Of a DNA stretch of 29,184 nucleotides, positions 7,784 through 16,484 are shown in pieces (positions within the stretch are counted from its first letter, which is position 1; each line of letters starts with the position of its first letter). The stretch is from assembly GCA_020718265.1 (NCBI GenBank), contig DYSM01000007.1, forward strand, positions 1 to 29,184, written 5' to 3'. The notes under the pieces are model-generated. The model made no database searches. It was not told where the DNA came from and saw only the letters and a list, made by a program, of their open reading frames with translations. The DNA is from Draconibacterium orientale. Its GTDB lineage: Bacteria; Bacteroidota; Bacteroidia; Bacteroidales; JAADGE01. A program made the translations under genes and the position numbers.

Positions 7784-8746
7784 CTAAATATTAAAACTGA
7801 TTTGTGCTAAAATATCTGCATTTTCGTTCATCACGAACACATCCACACTACCCGACGACAGGTAAGTTCCGGGCGGAATTTTGAACCGCGACGATGTTAC
7901 TTTTTTCTCGCTTTTTTGATAATACTCCGAAATTGTGTAAGTATAATAGTAGCGTTTATCATCCTGACCTACAATATTTTCGTCTGATTCGCGGATAGCA
8001 ACGCCGTTATTTTGCAGCAAAATGTAATAATTTTGGTTGCCTTCGTCGGCGAGCAGATTTTCGCCAAGCGTGAATGAAACTGTCATAAAGCGTACGCGGC
8101 TCGTGTAATAGCTGTCGAAACTATTTTCGCCCAAATACATGCCGTAATCATCAAAAAATGTGGCAATTAAGCCGCTGACTTGTGGTTGTTTCTTCCAATT
8201 GAGCAAGATTTCATTTTGTGATTGCAACGACTTTACCGTGTCTTCTAAAGTGCTGATATTCTGAGTTAAAGACAAATTTTCATCGCGTAATATTTTTACA
8301 GAATCTTGATACCTTTCAATTTCACCTTTCTTCGCTTCAATGTCTCCGGCGAAAATATCCATTTTATTTAAAACATATAAACTTGTCATTATCAAACTGA
8401 TAAATAACAACGTGATAATCAAAACTTGTTGTTTGGTAATACGTTGATGCCACGGAACTCCGACTTTTCGTTCGGGTTCTTTACCGAGAATGGGTTTTAA
8501 AACAAGCACGTCATCGTCAATTATTCCTGCTTGTGCAAATGTAATATCATCATCTGCAATATTTTGCGCGCCGAACCACAAACCGTATTCCAATTTTATG
8601 CCTCCTACAACTTCGCGCGGAAGTGCAAGTTTTTCATCCGAGACAAGCGTATTCAAAATTTCTTTAACAACCTTATTATTAGGCACATTCACACTTATCG
8701 GTTTTTCTGACGAAGGCGTTTGTATTTTTATCTTGATAATTTTCAT
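7784..8746 (-). CDS. membrane-anchored ubiquitin-like (YukD-type) protein
   Basis: I chose the ATG at 8746 (320 residues) because it has a GAG-containing ribosome-binding site; a TTG five codons upstream is the alternative. Residues 1-86 are a ubiquitin-like beta-grasp domain resembling YukD/EsaB and the 90-residue modifier of this cluster (shared pattern D..T.A.AGI.D.DVL.L near 65-83). One membrane helix (about 108-127) follows, then a coiled coil (132-185) and a beta-rich domain (about 190-320). The inside-positive stretch before the helix puts the ubiquitin-like part in the cytoplasm and the coiled coil outside. The domain continues into a linker, so it cannot be conjugated through its C-terminus. 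It is more likely a docking platform for E1/E2/JAB proteins or for the FAEP/WG proteins next to it. Type VII secretion genes, the usual YukD context, are absent. Confidence 0.82.
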   Translation of the reverse strand: MKIIKIKIQTPSSEKPISVNVPNNKVVKEILNTLVSDEKLALPREVVGGIKLEYGLWFGAQNIADDDITFAQAGIIDDDVLVLKPILGKEPERKVGVPWHQRITKQQVLIITLLFISLIMTSLYVLNKMDIFAGDIEAKKGEIERYQDSVKILRDENLSLTQNISTLEDTVKSLQSQNEILLNWKKQPQVSGLIATFFDDYGMYLGENSFDSYYTSRVRFMTVSFTLGENLLADEGNQNYYILLQNNGVAIRESDENIVGQDDKRYYYTYTISEYYQKSEKKVTSSRFKIPPGTYLSSGSVDVFVMNENADILAQISFNI

Positions 8747-8761
8747 AATCTCACAATTCAA

Positions 8762-10468
8762 CTATTTATTCAAAAATTTGATTTGAACAGAGCCATTCTC
8801 GTAACGCGATAACGAATCCGGACTCCACATTCGGCGTTCGGGCGGAAACACGTTTTGCAATCTTCCGCCCCAGTTTTCGGTATTTACAAAATTGAATTTT
8901 AGTTCCGATTTCCATTTTAAATTATTGATAATCAATGGTCCGACTGTGTCAATAAGTATTTTCCCAAATCCATTTTCTTTTTCAAAAACCACGAGACGTG
9001 TATCCTCACCTATCGCCATACCGTCGAACGTGTAATCGACAACTTGTTTCATGTCCGTTTGAAAATTGTAAATGCCTTCTTCCAGCGTAACGCTAACATT
9101 ATCAGGCTTAAAGGCTTCACTCATCGCGTCTTTTTTGTATTCATTGTGAATCAAATATCCGGAAATAAAGGCTTTATGTCGATATTTATCTAAATCGTTG
9201 ATATACAACCACAAGAACAAACTTCCAAGCAATAATGCCAAACCAAGTAAAACCCAAAAAATTGGAAATTTTCGGACAATTCGTAATTGAACAGTATATT
9301 CAAGTGCTTGATTAATAAACAATTCGTGATTGGCGTGATTTCGCTTTTTGCTGACTTGCACTTTTACGAGCGAACCGTTTTCAGCCGAAAAACTGACTTT
9401 TCCGAGTGCATTACTCTCAAAACGTACGCCGTCTAAATGAATTTTAGCTCCGGAAATCGGCTTATTATTTTGGTCGATAACCGTGAGTGTGCGCGCAATA
9501 GCGAGAATTTTCGGCTCCGGCGGCGTGTATGGAATGTCGATATGAATAAGTTCGGGTTCTTTCTTTTTATCTTCTTCAAATAATTTATTGTAATCCGAAA
9601 CAGGTTGAATTTCAGGGTCTTTCATCGGCGGTGTCGGGATTACGGGCTGTGGTTTTTCTATTTCCGGCTCAGGCAATTTTTTTTCGGGTATTTGCTCAAT
9701 CGGCGGCTCTATTTTAGGAATGATGACAAGTGGTTTTGGCAAAACAATGGTTTGAGAATCTTTTGAATCACACTCAAAGCTTTGATTTACAACAATTTCA
9801 TTCTTATCATTTCGATACGAAACCGAATATTTTTCAAAAAATGGCACATCGCCCAAAATCAAAATTCCGTTTTGGTCTGTTGTGTAAACGTTCGTTTTAC
9901 CTAACAGATTGATTTCTATTAGTTTATTCGCGGCAGACGAATTATCGTCAAAAATAAAATTAAGTTGTATATCTTTGATTTTCAGAGGAACAAGTTTTTG
10001 TATCAAACCCGTTTTTGCATTGTGCGCATCGTAAATTGTGCCCCAACGCGAGAGTACGATAAAATGTTTTCCGTTAAAATCGGTAATATTTATGTCGGAA
10101 TAGTCCGGAATTTCAAGTGCACGGTCGAGAACTTTGAAAATATTTTTGTTTTCCGGGTCGGTTTCGTAAATATATAACGCTCTGTTGTATAAATGTTTAA
10201 GTTGATTTTTCAGAACAGCATTGAAGCGTATTTTTTCGCCTTCCGGCAACTTATCATATTGAAAAAAGGGTGTTTCAAAATCGGTATTCCAGCGCATAAT
10301 TCCGGCTGCTTCGTGTGAAGTTTCGGGTTTTGAAAACAGGCGGTAAGCACCGTGTCCCTCAAACAGTTTGGCGAAAATAGCATGGCGTTTCGTCTGTTTA
10401 ATGTTATCCACCAACATCGGACGAACGTCTTTTGTATTTGTCTGTTTGAGCAAAATATCCATTTCCAT
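8762..10468 (-). CDS. FAEP/WG-family membrane protein with unknown outer beta domain
   Basis: The 568-residue protein carries a divergent copy of the shared N-terminal domain (about 25-148; FAEP is replaced by FSKP at 45-48, and WG at 142-143 is kept). A beta module follows (163-245), then a proline-rich linker (about 247-320), a second beta module (325-395), one membrane helix (about 402-422) and a C-terminal outer domain (about 430-568) of beta character with no motif I recognise. Positive residues (RIVRK) before the helix support an inside N-terminus. Its ATG overlaps the stop codon of the protease gene (TAATG), indicating translational coupling and probably matched expression. A second in-frame ATG lies two codons downstream. 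Function is unknown; family membership is inferred from landmark residues and layout. Confidence 0.83.
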   Translation of the reverse strand: MEMDILLKQTNTKDVRPMLVDNIKQTKRHAIFAKLFEGHGAYRLFSKPETSHEAAGIMRWNTDFETPFFQYDKLPEGEKIRFNAVLKNQLKHLYNRALYIYETDPENKNIFKVLDRALEIPDYSDINITDFNGKHFIVLSRWGTIYDAHNAKTGLIQKLVPLKIKDIQLNFIFDDNSSAANKLIEINLLGKTNVYTTDQNGILILGDVPFFEKYSVSYRNDKNEIVVNQSFECDSKDSQTIVLPKPLVIIPKIEPPIEQIPEKKLPEPEIEKPQPVIPTPPMKDPEIQPVSDYNKLFEEDKKKEPELIHIDIPYTPPEPKILAIARTLTVIDQNNKPISGAKIHLDGVRFESNALGKVSFSAENGSLVKVQVSKKRNHANHELFINQALEYTVQLRIVRKFPIFWVLLGLALLLGSLFLWLYINDLDKYRHKAFISGYLIHNEYKKDAMSEAFKPDNVSVTLEEGIYNFQTDMKQVVDYTFDGMAIGEDTRLVVFEKENGFGKILIDTVGPLIINNLKWKSELKFNFVNTENWGGRLQNVFPPERRMWSPDSLSRYENGSVQIKFLNK

Positions 10469-12984
10469 TATTTCACTCTTTTGAGTTTAAAATCAATGAC
10501 TTTCGCATCCGCTTTGCTTGTTGCGGTGCAGTTTGCAGTGCCCGAACTTGTAGCCGTGCAACTAAATTTGTATTTTTCATAGCCGCCTCCGTCTTTGCAG
10601 ACAGCTTCTGCTTTTTGATTGATATTCAATGTTTTACCGGAAAAAGATAATTGCAAATCGGCGGTACATACGTTTCCGTCTGCTTCTCGCATTGTAAGTT
10701 GTCCGCTGCCGTCTTTTTTGAAATCGAAATATAATTCGATCGATTCTTTTGTTCTGATATTATGTAAATCACTTGTGCTCTGCCATTTACCCGCAGCAAA
10801 TTCGAAATCTTCCGGCTCGTCCGGAATGACCATTTCTTCGCCCGAAGTTGCAGTCGGACAACTTTCTTCCAATTTACGAATTTCTTCTTTCAAACTGTCA
10901 ATTTTTTCCTGAATTTCAGGAGGACAATCTTTGCCGCCGCTTGTATTGCCCAGAGCTGCTGCAAGTTGTATCAAATTGCCAATAGATTGAGGTGATGATA
11001 ACGGAATGCCGGTTTCTTGTAAGATTTTCTTAATTTCGGTGTTTGTCAAATCCGAATTTTGTGATTTGAGCAATGCAACCGCGCCCGTTACAATCGGAGC
11101 AGCCATGCTTGTGCCGTCGTAATAATCGTAACGTCCGCCCGGAACGGAACTATAAATTTGTACGCCGGGCGCGCTCACAGTCGAATATTCGCCCCAATTG
11201 CTAAAATTTGCCTTTTTATCAGTCGGGTCAATTGCGGAGACATTTATGGTGTAAGGCGTGCGCTGCATAGGGTCTAAGCCGATGAGAACATTGTCATTAC
11301 CACCGGCGAGTACTATGGTTACATTGTTTTTATCGGCAATGGCAAAAATTTCGTTCCAAAGTTGCTCTTGTTCTTTGAATTTCGTTTTAATGATATTTTC
11401 TTGATATTCTTTGGGTTGCGAAGCCATTCCTGCGGGTGCGGGCATTCCGAGCGACATATTCACAACGTCGGCTTTTTGGGAGATACAATACATAACTGCA
11501 TCAATAACAGCAGTTGTGCTCATATTCCCAAAACCGTCGCCGACTTGCACGGGCATATATTTGCAGTTCGGTGCAATGCCGGAAACGCCCGCGCCATTTT
11601 CGGCACTCGCAATGGCTGTGCCGGAAGTATGCGTGCCGTGCGACATTTTCACGATTCCAATATTAGGTTTGTCGTTATTTGCAGGCACATTGTATGGATT
11701 TACAATTCTGTCTTTTAATTCCGGATGCGACAAATCGAAGCCATCGTCGATAATTGCAACCACAATTTCGGCATCGCCTTTTGTGATATCCCACGCTTCG
11801 TAAGCTTTTATTTTCGGGAAAGCCCAACTTTGGTCGGGAAGTTTAAAACCCGGGTCGGTCGGCGTAAATTCATTTTTAAATATCGCTTCATCTAAAATAA
11901 TGAGCTTGTAATCAGGGAATTGAGATTTTAACTCTGATTTCAATTTTGCTTTTTCTGTATCCGGAAATTGAATATTCACACGTTTCATTGTATTATTAAA
12001 ATACACAATTTCGTAGTTTTTGTCGGGATATTTTGCCTTAAAATCTGAAGCAAATTGTTCGGTTGTTTTGGTATCATCGGTTATCCACAAAATCAATTGG
12101 TTCGACATCACCATGCCGCCGCCGTCCGGGTCTTCGATAATTTTTGTAGTATCAATCGGCGGAATAACTGCTTCATCATCAGGCAAATGCTTTGAACCGC
12201 TCGGATTTTTTATGAAGAAATACCAAATCAACAATCCGATGAGTAACAATAAAAGTATCAACCAAAGCCACCAAAAGCGTTTGTACCAGGGCTTTTTCGG
12301 TTCGCGCGGCGGCATTATCGGCGGCGTTGTTTTGTCTGTTTTCTCTGTTTTTATTTCCGGGTTAATTTCTTTGTTTTCAGATATTTTACTTTCAACAGTT
12401 TTACTTTCTGTAACCTGATTTTGCTTTTCTTGCACGGGCGGAGTTTCCGATGTTTCAAAATCATCGTCCAAAGGCGGAACCACAAAACTGTCTGCTTTTA
12501 TTTGCGAGGGCTTAAATTGCTCTTTTTTAGGGTCTTTATGCGAAAAACCCCAAGCAGCAACGCACAATTTTCCGTTTTCGACAAAAACAGTTTCGGAAGA
12601 CGGAATTTGAACGGAAAGTTTCAAAAGTTCACTCCAACGTTGCGAATTTACGTCGCTTGTTGCAGTAAGTTTTTGTGCCAAATTTTCAACTTCTGCTAAC
12701 ATTGCGGCGAGTTTTGTTTCTGCTTGTGTGCGCTCATTAACAGGAAGTTGGGAAATCGGAACACCTTTTTTATCGAACGAATCCGTAACCCAAAGCGCTT
12801 CGGCGCGTCCGTCCAATGCTTCGTCGGAAATGAGCGGCTCGGCAAACAAGTTTTTGTATTCTGCTCCCAAATTGTCGTTAAGTAGCGTTTTTAGCTGCGA
12901 AGCGTGCCGAAAAACGGCTTTTCCGTGCCATATCGCAGGTCGAAAATCATTGAGTTTGCTTGAAAATATGGTGGTTCGAGGCAT
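10468..12984 (-). CDS. FAEP/WG-domain membrane subtilisin (S8 serine protease)
   Basis: The protein has 838 residues. The shared N-terminal domain spans about 15-147 (FAEP 47-50, WG 145-146), followed by an acidic, proline-rich linker (170-230) and one membrane helix (about 237-257) preceded by KKPWYKR. A propeptide-like segment (about 295-370) comes next, then a subtilisin catalytic domain (about 385-680). The triad is visible: Asp413 in IIDDGFD, His449 in SHGTHTSG, Ser626 in DGTSMAAP, with the oxyanion Asn563 in AGGND. A short coiled coil (about 688-710) and a cysteine-containing beta domain (about 725-838) end the protein. With N-in topology the protease faces outward. No classical signal peptide exists, so the helix acts as the anchor. 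It is the clearest enzymatic output of the left half. Whether it cleaves a partner of the cluster, an intruder or an envelope protein is unknown. Confidence 0.92.
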   Translation of the reverse strand: MPRTTIFSSKLNDFRPAIWHGKAVFRHASQLKTLLNDNLGAEYKNLFAEPLISDEALDGRAEALWVTDSFDKKGVPISQLPVNERTQAETKLAAMLAEVENLAQKLTATSDVNSQRWSELLKLSVQIPSSETVFVENGKLCVAAWGFSHKDPKKEQFKPSQIKADSFVVPPLDDDFETSETPPVQEKQNQVTESKTVESKISENKEINPEIKTEKTDKTTPPIMPPREPKKPWYKRFWWLWLILLLLLIGLLIWYFFIKNPSGSKHLPDDEAVIPPIDTTKIIEDPDGGGMVMSNQLILWITDDTKTTEQFASDFKAKYPDKNYEIVYFNNTMKRVNIQFPDTEKAKLKSELKSQFPDYKLIILDEAIFKNEFTPTDPGFKLPDQSWAFPKIKAYEAWDITKGDAEIVVAIIDDGFDLSHPELKDRIVNPYNVPANNDKPNIGIVKMSHGTHTSGTAIASAENGAGVSGIAPNCKYMPVQVGDGFGNMSTTAVIDAVMYCISQKADVVNMSLGMPAPAGMASQPKEYQENIIKTKFKEQEQLWNEIFAIADKNNVTIVLAGGNDNVLIGLDPMQRTPYTINVSAIDPTDKKANFSNWGEYSTVSAPGVQIYSSVPGGRYDYYDGTSMAAPIVTGAVALLKSQNSDLTNTEIKKILQETGIPLSSPQSIGNLIQLAAALGNTSGGKDCPPEIQEKIDSLKEEIRKLEESCPTATSGEEMVIPDEPEDFEFAAGKWQSTSDLHNIRTKESIELYFDFKKDGSGQLTMREADGNVCTADLQLSFSGKTLNINQKAEAVCKDGGGYEKYKFSCTATSSGTANCTATSKADAKVIDFKLKRVK

Positions 12985-13005
12985 GACGGACGAGTTTTGA
13001 GGTAT

Positions 13006-13395
13006 TTATAGCTCAATTAATTGCAGATATTTTGAATCAATCATTTTAAAATGAGAATCTTGAGTAAACAACGGAATGCTGTTTGCCGAACAAATTGACG
13101 CAATCCAAATATAATTTTCAGGTATAGGTGTTCCTTTTTTCTTCAAATCTAAACGGATTTTGGCATATAACTCTGCAACTATTAAATTAGAACTCAATAT
13201 CTTGCAAGTTGAAATAAATTCAAGAGTTGTTGTTTGATTTTTAGATTGTTTGTGCGCATTGGCTGCGCCAAACATAAGTTCACCGCAAACAACTACAGGA
13301 AGGTATATCTCCTTGAAAGAGAATACCTTAGATTTAATTTCATCAACACCTCTCAGAAAATCTATTGCCGTATTTGAATCCAAAGCGACTACCAT
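13006..13395 (-). CDS. vapC: PIN-domain (VapC-like) toxin with altered active site
   Basis: This 129-residue PIN protein has Asp6 (ALDSNTAIDFL), Glu39 (VVCGELMFGA) and a final TQDSHF with its Asp. The third catalytic position looks changed. Family members read PIPENDLWIA here, whereas this protein reads PIPENYIWIA, Tyr for Asp. The codon is TAT where GAT would encode Asp, a single-base difference. PIN nucleases need these acidic residues for metal binding, so catalysis may be weakened or lost. The gene overlaps the antitoxin by 7 bases and sits in a tight run between the SrfC-like GTPase and the protease gene, on the same strand. Confidence 0.83.
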   Translation of the reverse strand: MVVALDSNTAIDFLRGVDEIKSKVFSFKEIYLPVVVCGELMFGAANAHKQSKNQTTTLEFISTCKILSSNLIVAELYAKIRLDLKKKGTPIPENYIWIASICSANSIPLFTQDSHFKMIDSKYLQLIEL

Positions 13396-13634
13396 TCTCC
13401 TTCAATTTTATTAAACTCATTTTCAATAACTTGCTTCATTAATTCGCCCGATACAGAGTCGATTTTTCCCGCAAATGTTTTTGGATTTGACATGTTTTGT
13501 ATTTCGATATTATTTTTTGATTTTTTTAGTGTTTGCAAAAAATAATAAACAAGCTCAATTGTATCCGGCTCTGAGTTCTGAATATCGCTTAGGACTTCAT
13601 CTTTTACGGATATTTTACCCAACTTTGGACTCAT
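13389..13634 (-). CDS. antitoxin-like protein paired with the PIN toxin
   Basis: This 81-residue, charged, mostly helical protein immediately precedes the PIN toxin and overlaps it by 7 bases. The C-terminal half (about 48-81: ...SGELMKQVIENEFNKIEGEW) fits an antitoxin tail that wraps a PIN toxin. I do not see a clear DNA-binding motif. The gene lies only 12 bases after the stop codon of the SrfC-like gene, so it has no obvious promoter of its own and probably relies on the upstream transcript or a promoter inside the preceding gene. Identification is mainly from gene order and size. Confidence 0.65.
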   Translation of the reverse strand: MSPKLGKISVKDEVLSDIQNSEPDTIELVYYFLQTLKKSKNNIEIQNMSNPKTFAGKIDSVSGELMKQVIENEFNKIEGEW

Positions 13635-13646
13635 AACTATTTGTTT

Positions 13647-16460
13647 TTAAGATTGCAGCGGTCTCAACATATCGAATAATTTTTGCTTAATAAGTGCATC
13701 CTCGGCATTTCCGGCTTTTTCTTCAAAAAGCACATTTGCCATGAACGATTCTCGAATTCCGGTATTCCATTGATTAAACAGAAACATGCCCGGATAGTCA
13801 ATATCCATGCGCAAGGCATCGCGCGAGGGCGGTGTTACGCCGGTTTTAGAGAAAATCGGCACATCCATAATCTTCGGATAATCCGTGAGCGTTTCGTCAG
13901 CGTATCGCCACGAAGCCGTGTTCACAAACGTGTTGATGGTTGCAACGGCGATGTGCGACACTATGTCATAATTCGGATTGCTCACGTTGAAGTTCTCTAT
14001 TTCATCGGTCAGGCGTTTGGTCAACACTTTTTTCAAGCCGATGCGTTCTTTGCTGCGGTCGAGCGTTGTGCAAACTTGCGTGATAATATCCTGATTCAGA
14101 CCACGTCCCGTAACATGCGGATTGTTTTTCAAGGCGATAATTTTGGCGTACCAATATTCAATCAAGCGTTCGGCGAATAATTCTGCTTCGGTTTTGATTT
14201 TGTCCTCAACTCTGCCTTCTAAAATGTCTCGGATTTTTATTCCGGATTCTTCAATGACCTGATACATATCGTCATCGGAATCAATTCCAAACAACGCTTT
14301 CAGTTGATCTACATGCCATTTGAAATCTTTTGAAGCATCGAACGTGATACCGATTTCTTTCATGTATTGTTTAAATGTTGCAATACTTTGTTCGTTGGAA
14401 GTTGCTTTACCTGAATCACTTACAACAGGCGGTGCACTTTGGAAATTCCAATAGACTTCCCATGCTTCATTCTCGCGCAAAGTCAGTTGGTCGAGAAAAT
14501 ATCCGAATGCGTTGGTTTCTTTCACCCAATTCATCATGGACATGAAAACTTTCGCGCCGGTCATTTTTGCTTTTCGGAGTTTTGAAGCTAAATCGCCCGA
14601 ATCGACATAGTTTTCAAACGCAGAAATTACATTTTGCTTGGCTTGTTCTATGAGCATTTTTAAACGTTCAACACGAATTTTCGGGTTACAAGTTGGTGTT
14701 AAATATTCAACAATATAATTAATCCCGCCTGATTTTTCAGGTGTAACTGCTTCATCCCAAGCCGTTTTTGTGTCTCTGAAATGTTTACTGACGTATTGAT
14801 TTGTAAGGAAAGATTGTTTGATAAATTCAAGTTGCTCGGCGTACGATTCACTGAACTGCTCTTTCCCGTCCGGCGTTTGCTCATACACGCCCATGGCAAA
14901 TTTTGGGTTTGGGTCACGTAGCAGAAATGAGTTTCTGAAATTCGGATCACGTTCCGTCCATCGTCCGGGCCACTTGTCAGTAAGCGGCTGACTCATAAAG
15001 TCGTGGAAGTTTTCCCAAAGCCGCGAAGCCCATTTTCCGTCGTGTCCTGCAGCAGATTTTTCTCGTTTTGAAAGTTCAAAATTAAATTTTGTCAAAACAA
15101 AAAGCAGCGGATTAAGTTTTTCGACAGGTGTGCCTGTTATGATTGACGACAGGCGTTGCTCGCGTTCCGTACGTTCGTCGGGCGAACCGCCGTGCGTACG
15201 TTGAATCCAATCGTAAAGTAAATGCGGAATGGTTTTTACGTTTTGCGGCGTATTGTCGTGGCAATACAACAACGTGCTGATTTCGTGATTGAAATTGTAT
15301 CTATCGAACAAAAAAGCAATTTTTCCGCGCAAGAATAGTTGAAGTTTTTCTATGCTGTTATTTTGCAAGAATGTGCTTTCAGGCGTTTTTTCGCGCGAAC
15401 GTGCACCCGGAAAATCCAGTACATCAGCGTATTGCAAAAATGCGCGTTGCGGGTGTTGCGCTATACTTTTTTCTAAACGTAAAACGATTTCTGCCGTCAG
15501 AGCACTAAGCACAGACATGTCCATTTGCACACTGATCCCGCCGGGCAAATACACGGGAATTGTGCGCGCCATTTCAGGTTTGAAAAGTTCGCGCAAACGT
15601 TCCACGTCAATAATGGTTTTATACTTATCCGGCGTGGCTTCCATGCCGCATTCGACTTCGGGTGCAAAACTCAATTGTTCCAAACCGGCACTCAGTTTGT
15701 TGAATAAATCGGTAAAGAATTGACGTTTGCTCCAAAAAACTTCAAACGCACGCCAGCGTTGATTCGCAGGCAGATACGGAATAAGGTCAGCCAAATCGTC
15801 CCAAAACGGAACCATGCCGTCGGCTATATGGTGGTTTTTGAAATTCAGTTGAATGTATTCTTTAACATCATACACATCATCTTCGGAAAACCCTGCGAAT
15901 ATTTGACCTGTTTTCAAACTTCGTAACTGACTGAGTGTCGCTTTAAATTGCTCCGGATTGATGTATGAATCATCCGCATAGTTCATCAAATCGGAAAAAT
16001 AGCCGTTGATAATTACTCGCAAAATGTCGGCTTGACTCAGCATTTTGAGTAAATACGGATGCGCAGTATTGAAATCGTAGGCAACCGTAAATCGCGAAAC
16101 AATTCCTGTTGCCTCTTTGCCGTCTCCGGGCGGATTTATTTTTTCGATAAAATCAATGCGTTCCTGTGCATTTGTGCCGACAATGTCCAAATCATCGGCT
16201 TCCGGCGGTTTTACAAGATTGGAAACCAAGTAGGACTTCCCAACCTGACTTTGACCGAAAATAGCTACCGACGGACGTTTAAGCAGTGCACTTTTGTAGC
16301 GTTGCGTATCGCGACGGTATTTGCCGAGTTGTTTATTCAGACCTAATTTATTTTCTTGCGGCACAATTTTAAACTGATTCACCCAGTCCACAGTTTGCGG
16401 AATCGTGCGAATAATGGTATCGCAAAGTTGAGTGAGTTGTTGTACTTCCGGAGTTATCAT
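13647..16460 (-). CDS. srfC: SrfC-like P-loop GTPase
   Basis: The 937-residue protein has a Walker A/G1 motif GQSQVGKS (69-76) after a helical lead-in (1-62). A G3-like DFPG lies at 349-352 and a G4-like TKFN at 457-460. The rest is largely helical. Length, the RPSVAIFGQSQVGKSYLVS block and the SrfB neighbour match the putative virulence factor SrfC family, known from the Salmonella srfABC operon and widespread in other bacteria. These proteins are thought to be dynamin- or GIMAP-like GTPases; their cellular role is poorly defined. No membrane helix is seen, so it is cytosolic. It probably acts with the SrfB-like ATPase and the coiled-coil protein encoded just upstream. Confidence 0.85.
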   Translation of the reverse strand: MITPEVQQLTQLCDTIIRTIPQTVDWVNQFKIVPQENKLGLNKQLGKYRRDTQRYKSALLKRPSVAIFGQSQVGKSYLVSNLVKPPEADDLDIVGTNAQERIDFIEKINPPGDGKEATGIVSRFTVAYDFNTAHPYLLKMLSQADILRVIINGYFSDLMNYADDSYINPEQFKATLSQLRSLKTGQIFAGFSEDDVYDVKEYIQLNFKNHHIADGMVPFWDDLADLIPYLPANQRWRAFEVFWSKRQFFTDLFNKLSAGLEQLSFAPEVECGMEATPDKYKTIIDVERLRELFKPEMARTIPVYLPGGISVQMDMSVLSALTAEIVLRLEKSIAQHPQRAFLQYADVLDFPGARSREKTPESTFLQNNSIEKLQLFLRGKIAFLFDRYNFNHEISTLLYCHDNTPQNVKTIPHLLYDWIQRTHGGSPDERTEREQRLSSIITGTPVEKLNPLLFVLTKFNFELSKREKSAAGHDGKWASRLWENFHDFMSQPLTDKWPGRWTERDPNFRNSFLLRDPNPKFAMGVYEQTPDGKEQFSESYAEQLEFIKQSFLTNQYVSKHFRDTKTAWDEAVTPEKSGGINYIVEYLTPTCNPKIRVERLKMLIEQAKQNVISAFENYVDSGDLASKLRKAKMTGAKVFMSMMNWVKETNAFGYFLDQLTLRENEAWEVYWNFQSAPPVVSDSGKATSNEQSIATFKQYMKEIGITFDASKDFKWHVDQLKALFGIDSDDDMYQVIEESGIKIRDILEGRVEDKIKTEAELFAERLIEYWYAKIIALKNNPHVTGRGLNQDIITQVCTTLDRSKERIGLKKVLTKRLTDEIENFNVSNPNYDIVSHIAVATINTFVNTASWRYADETLTDYPKIMDVPIFSKTGVTPPSRDALRMDIDYPGMFLFNQWNTGIRESFMANVLFEEKAGNAEDALIKQKLFDMLRPLQS

Positions 16461-16484
16461 AATTCTTTTATTTTCAGATAGATA

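Noticed and set aside
7784..8746. YukD/EsaB-like domain as part of a type VII secretion system
   Set aside because: No EssC-type ATPase, WXG100 protein or other secretion component is present; the E1/E2/JAB context explains the domain better.
13683..14180. 165-residue open frame on the plus strand
   Set aside because: Antisense to the SrfC-like GTPase gene, with the composition of a shadow frame.
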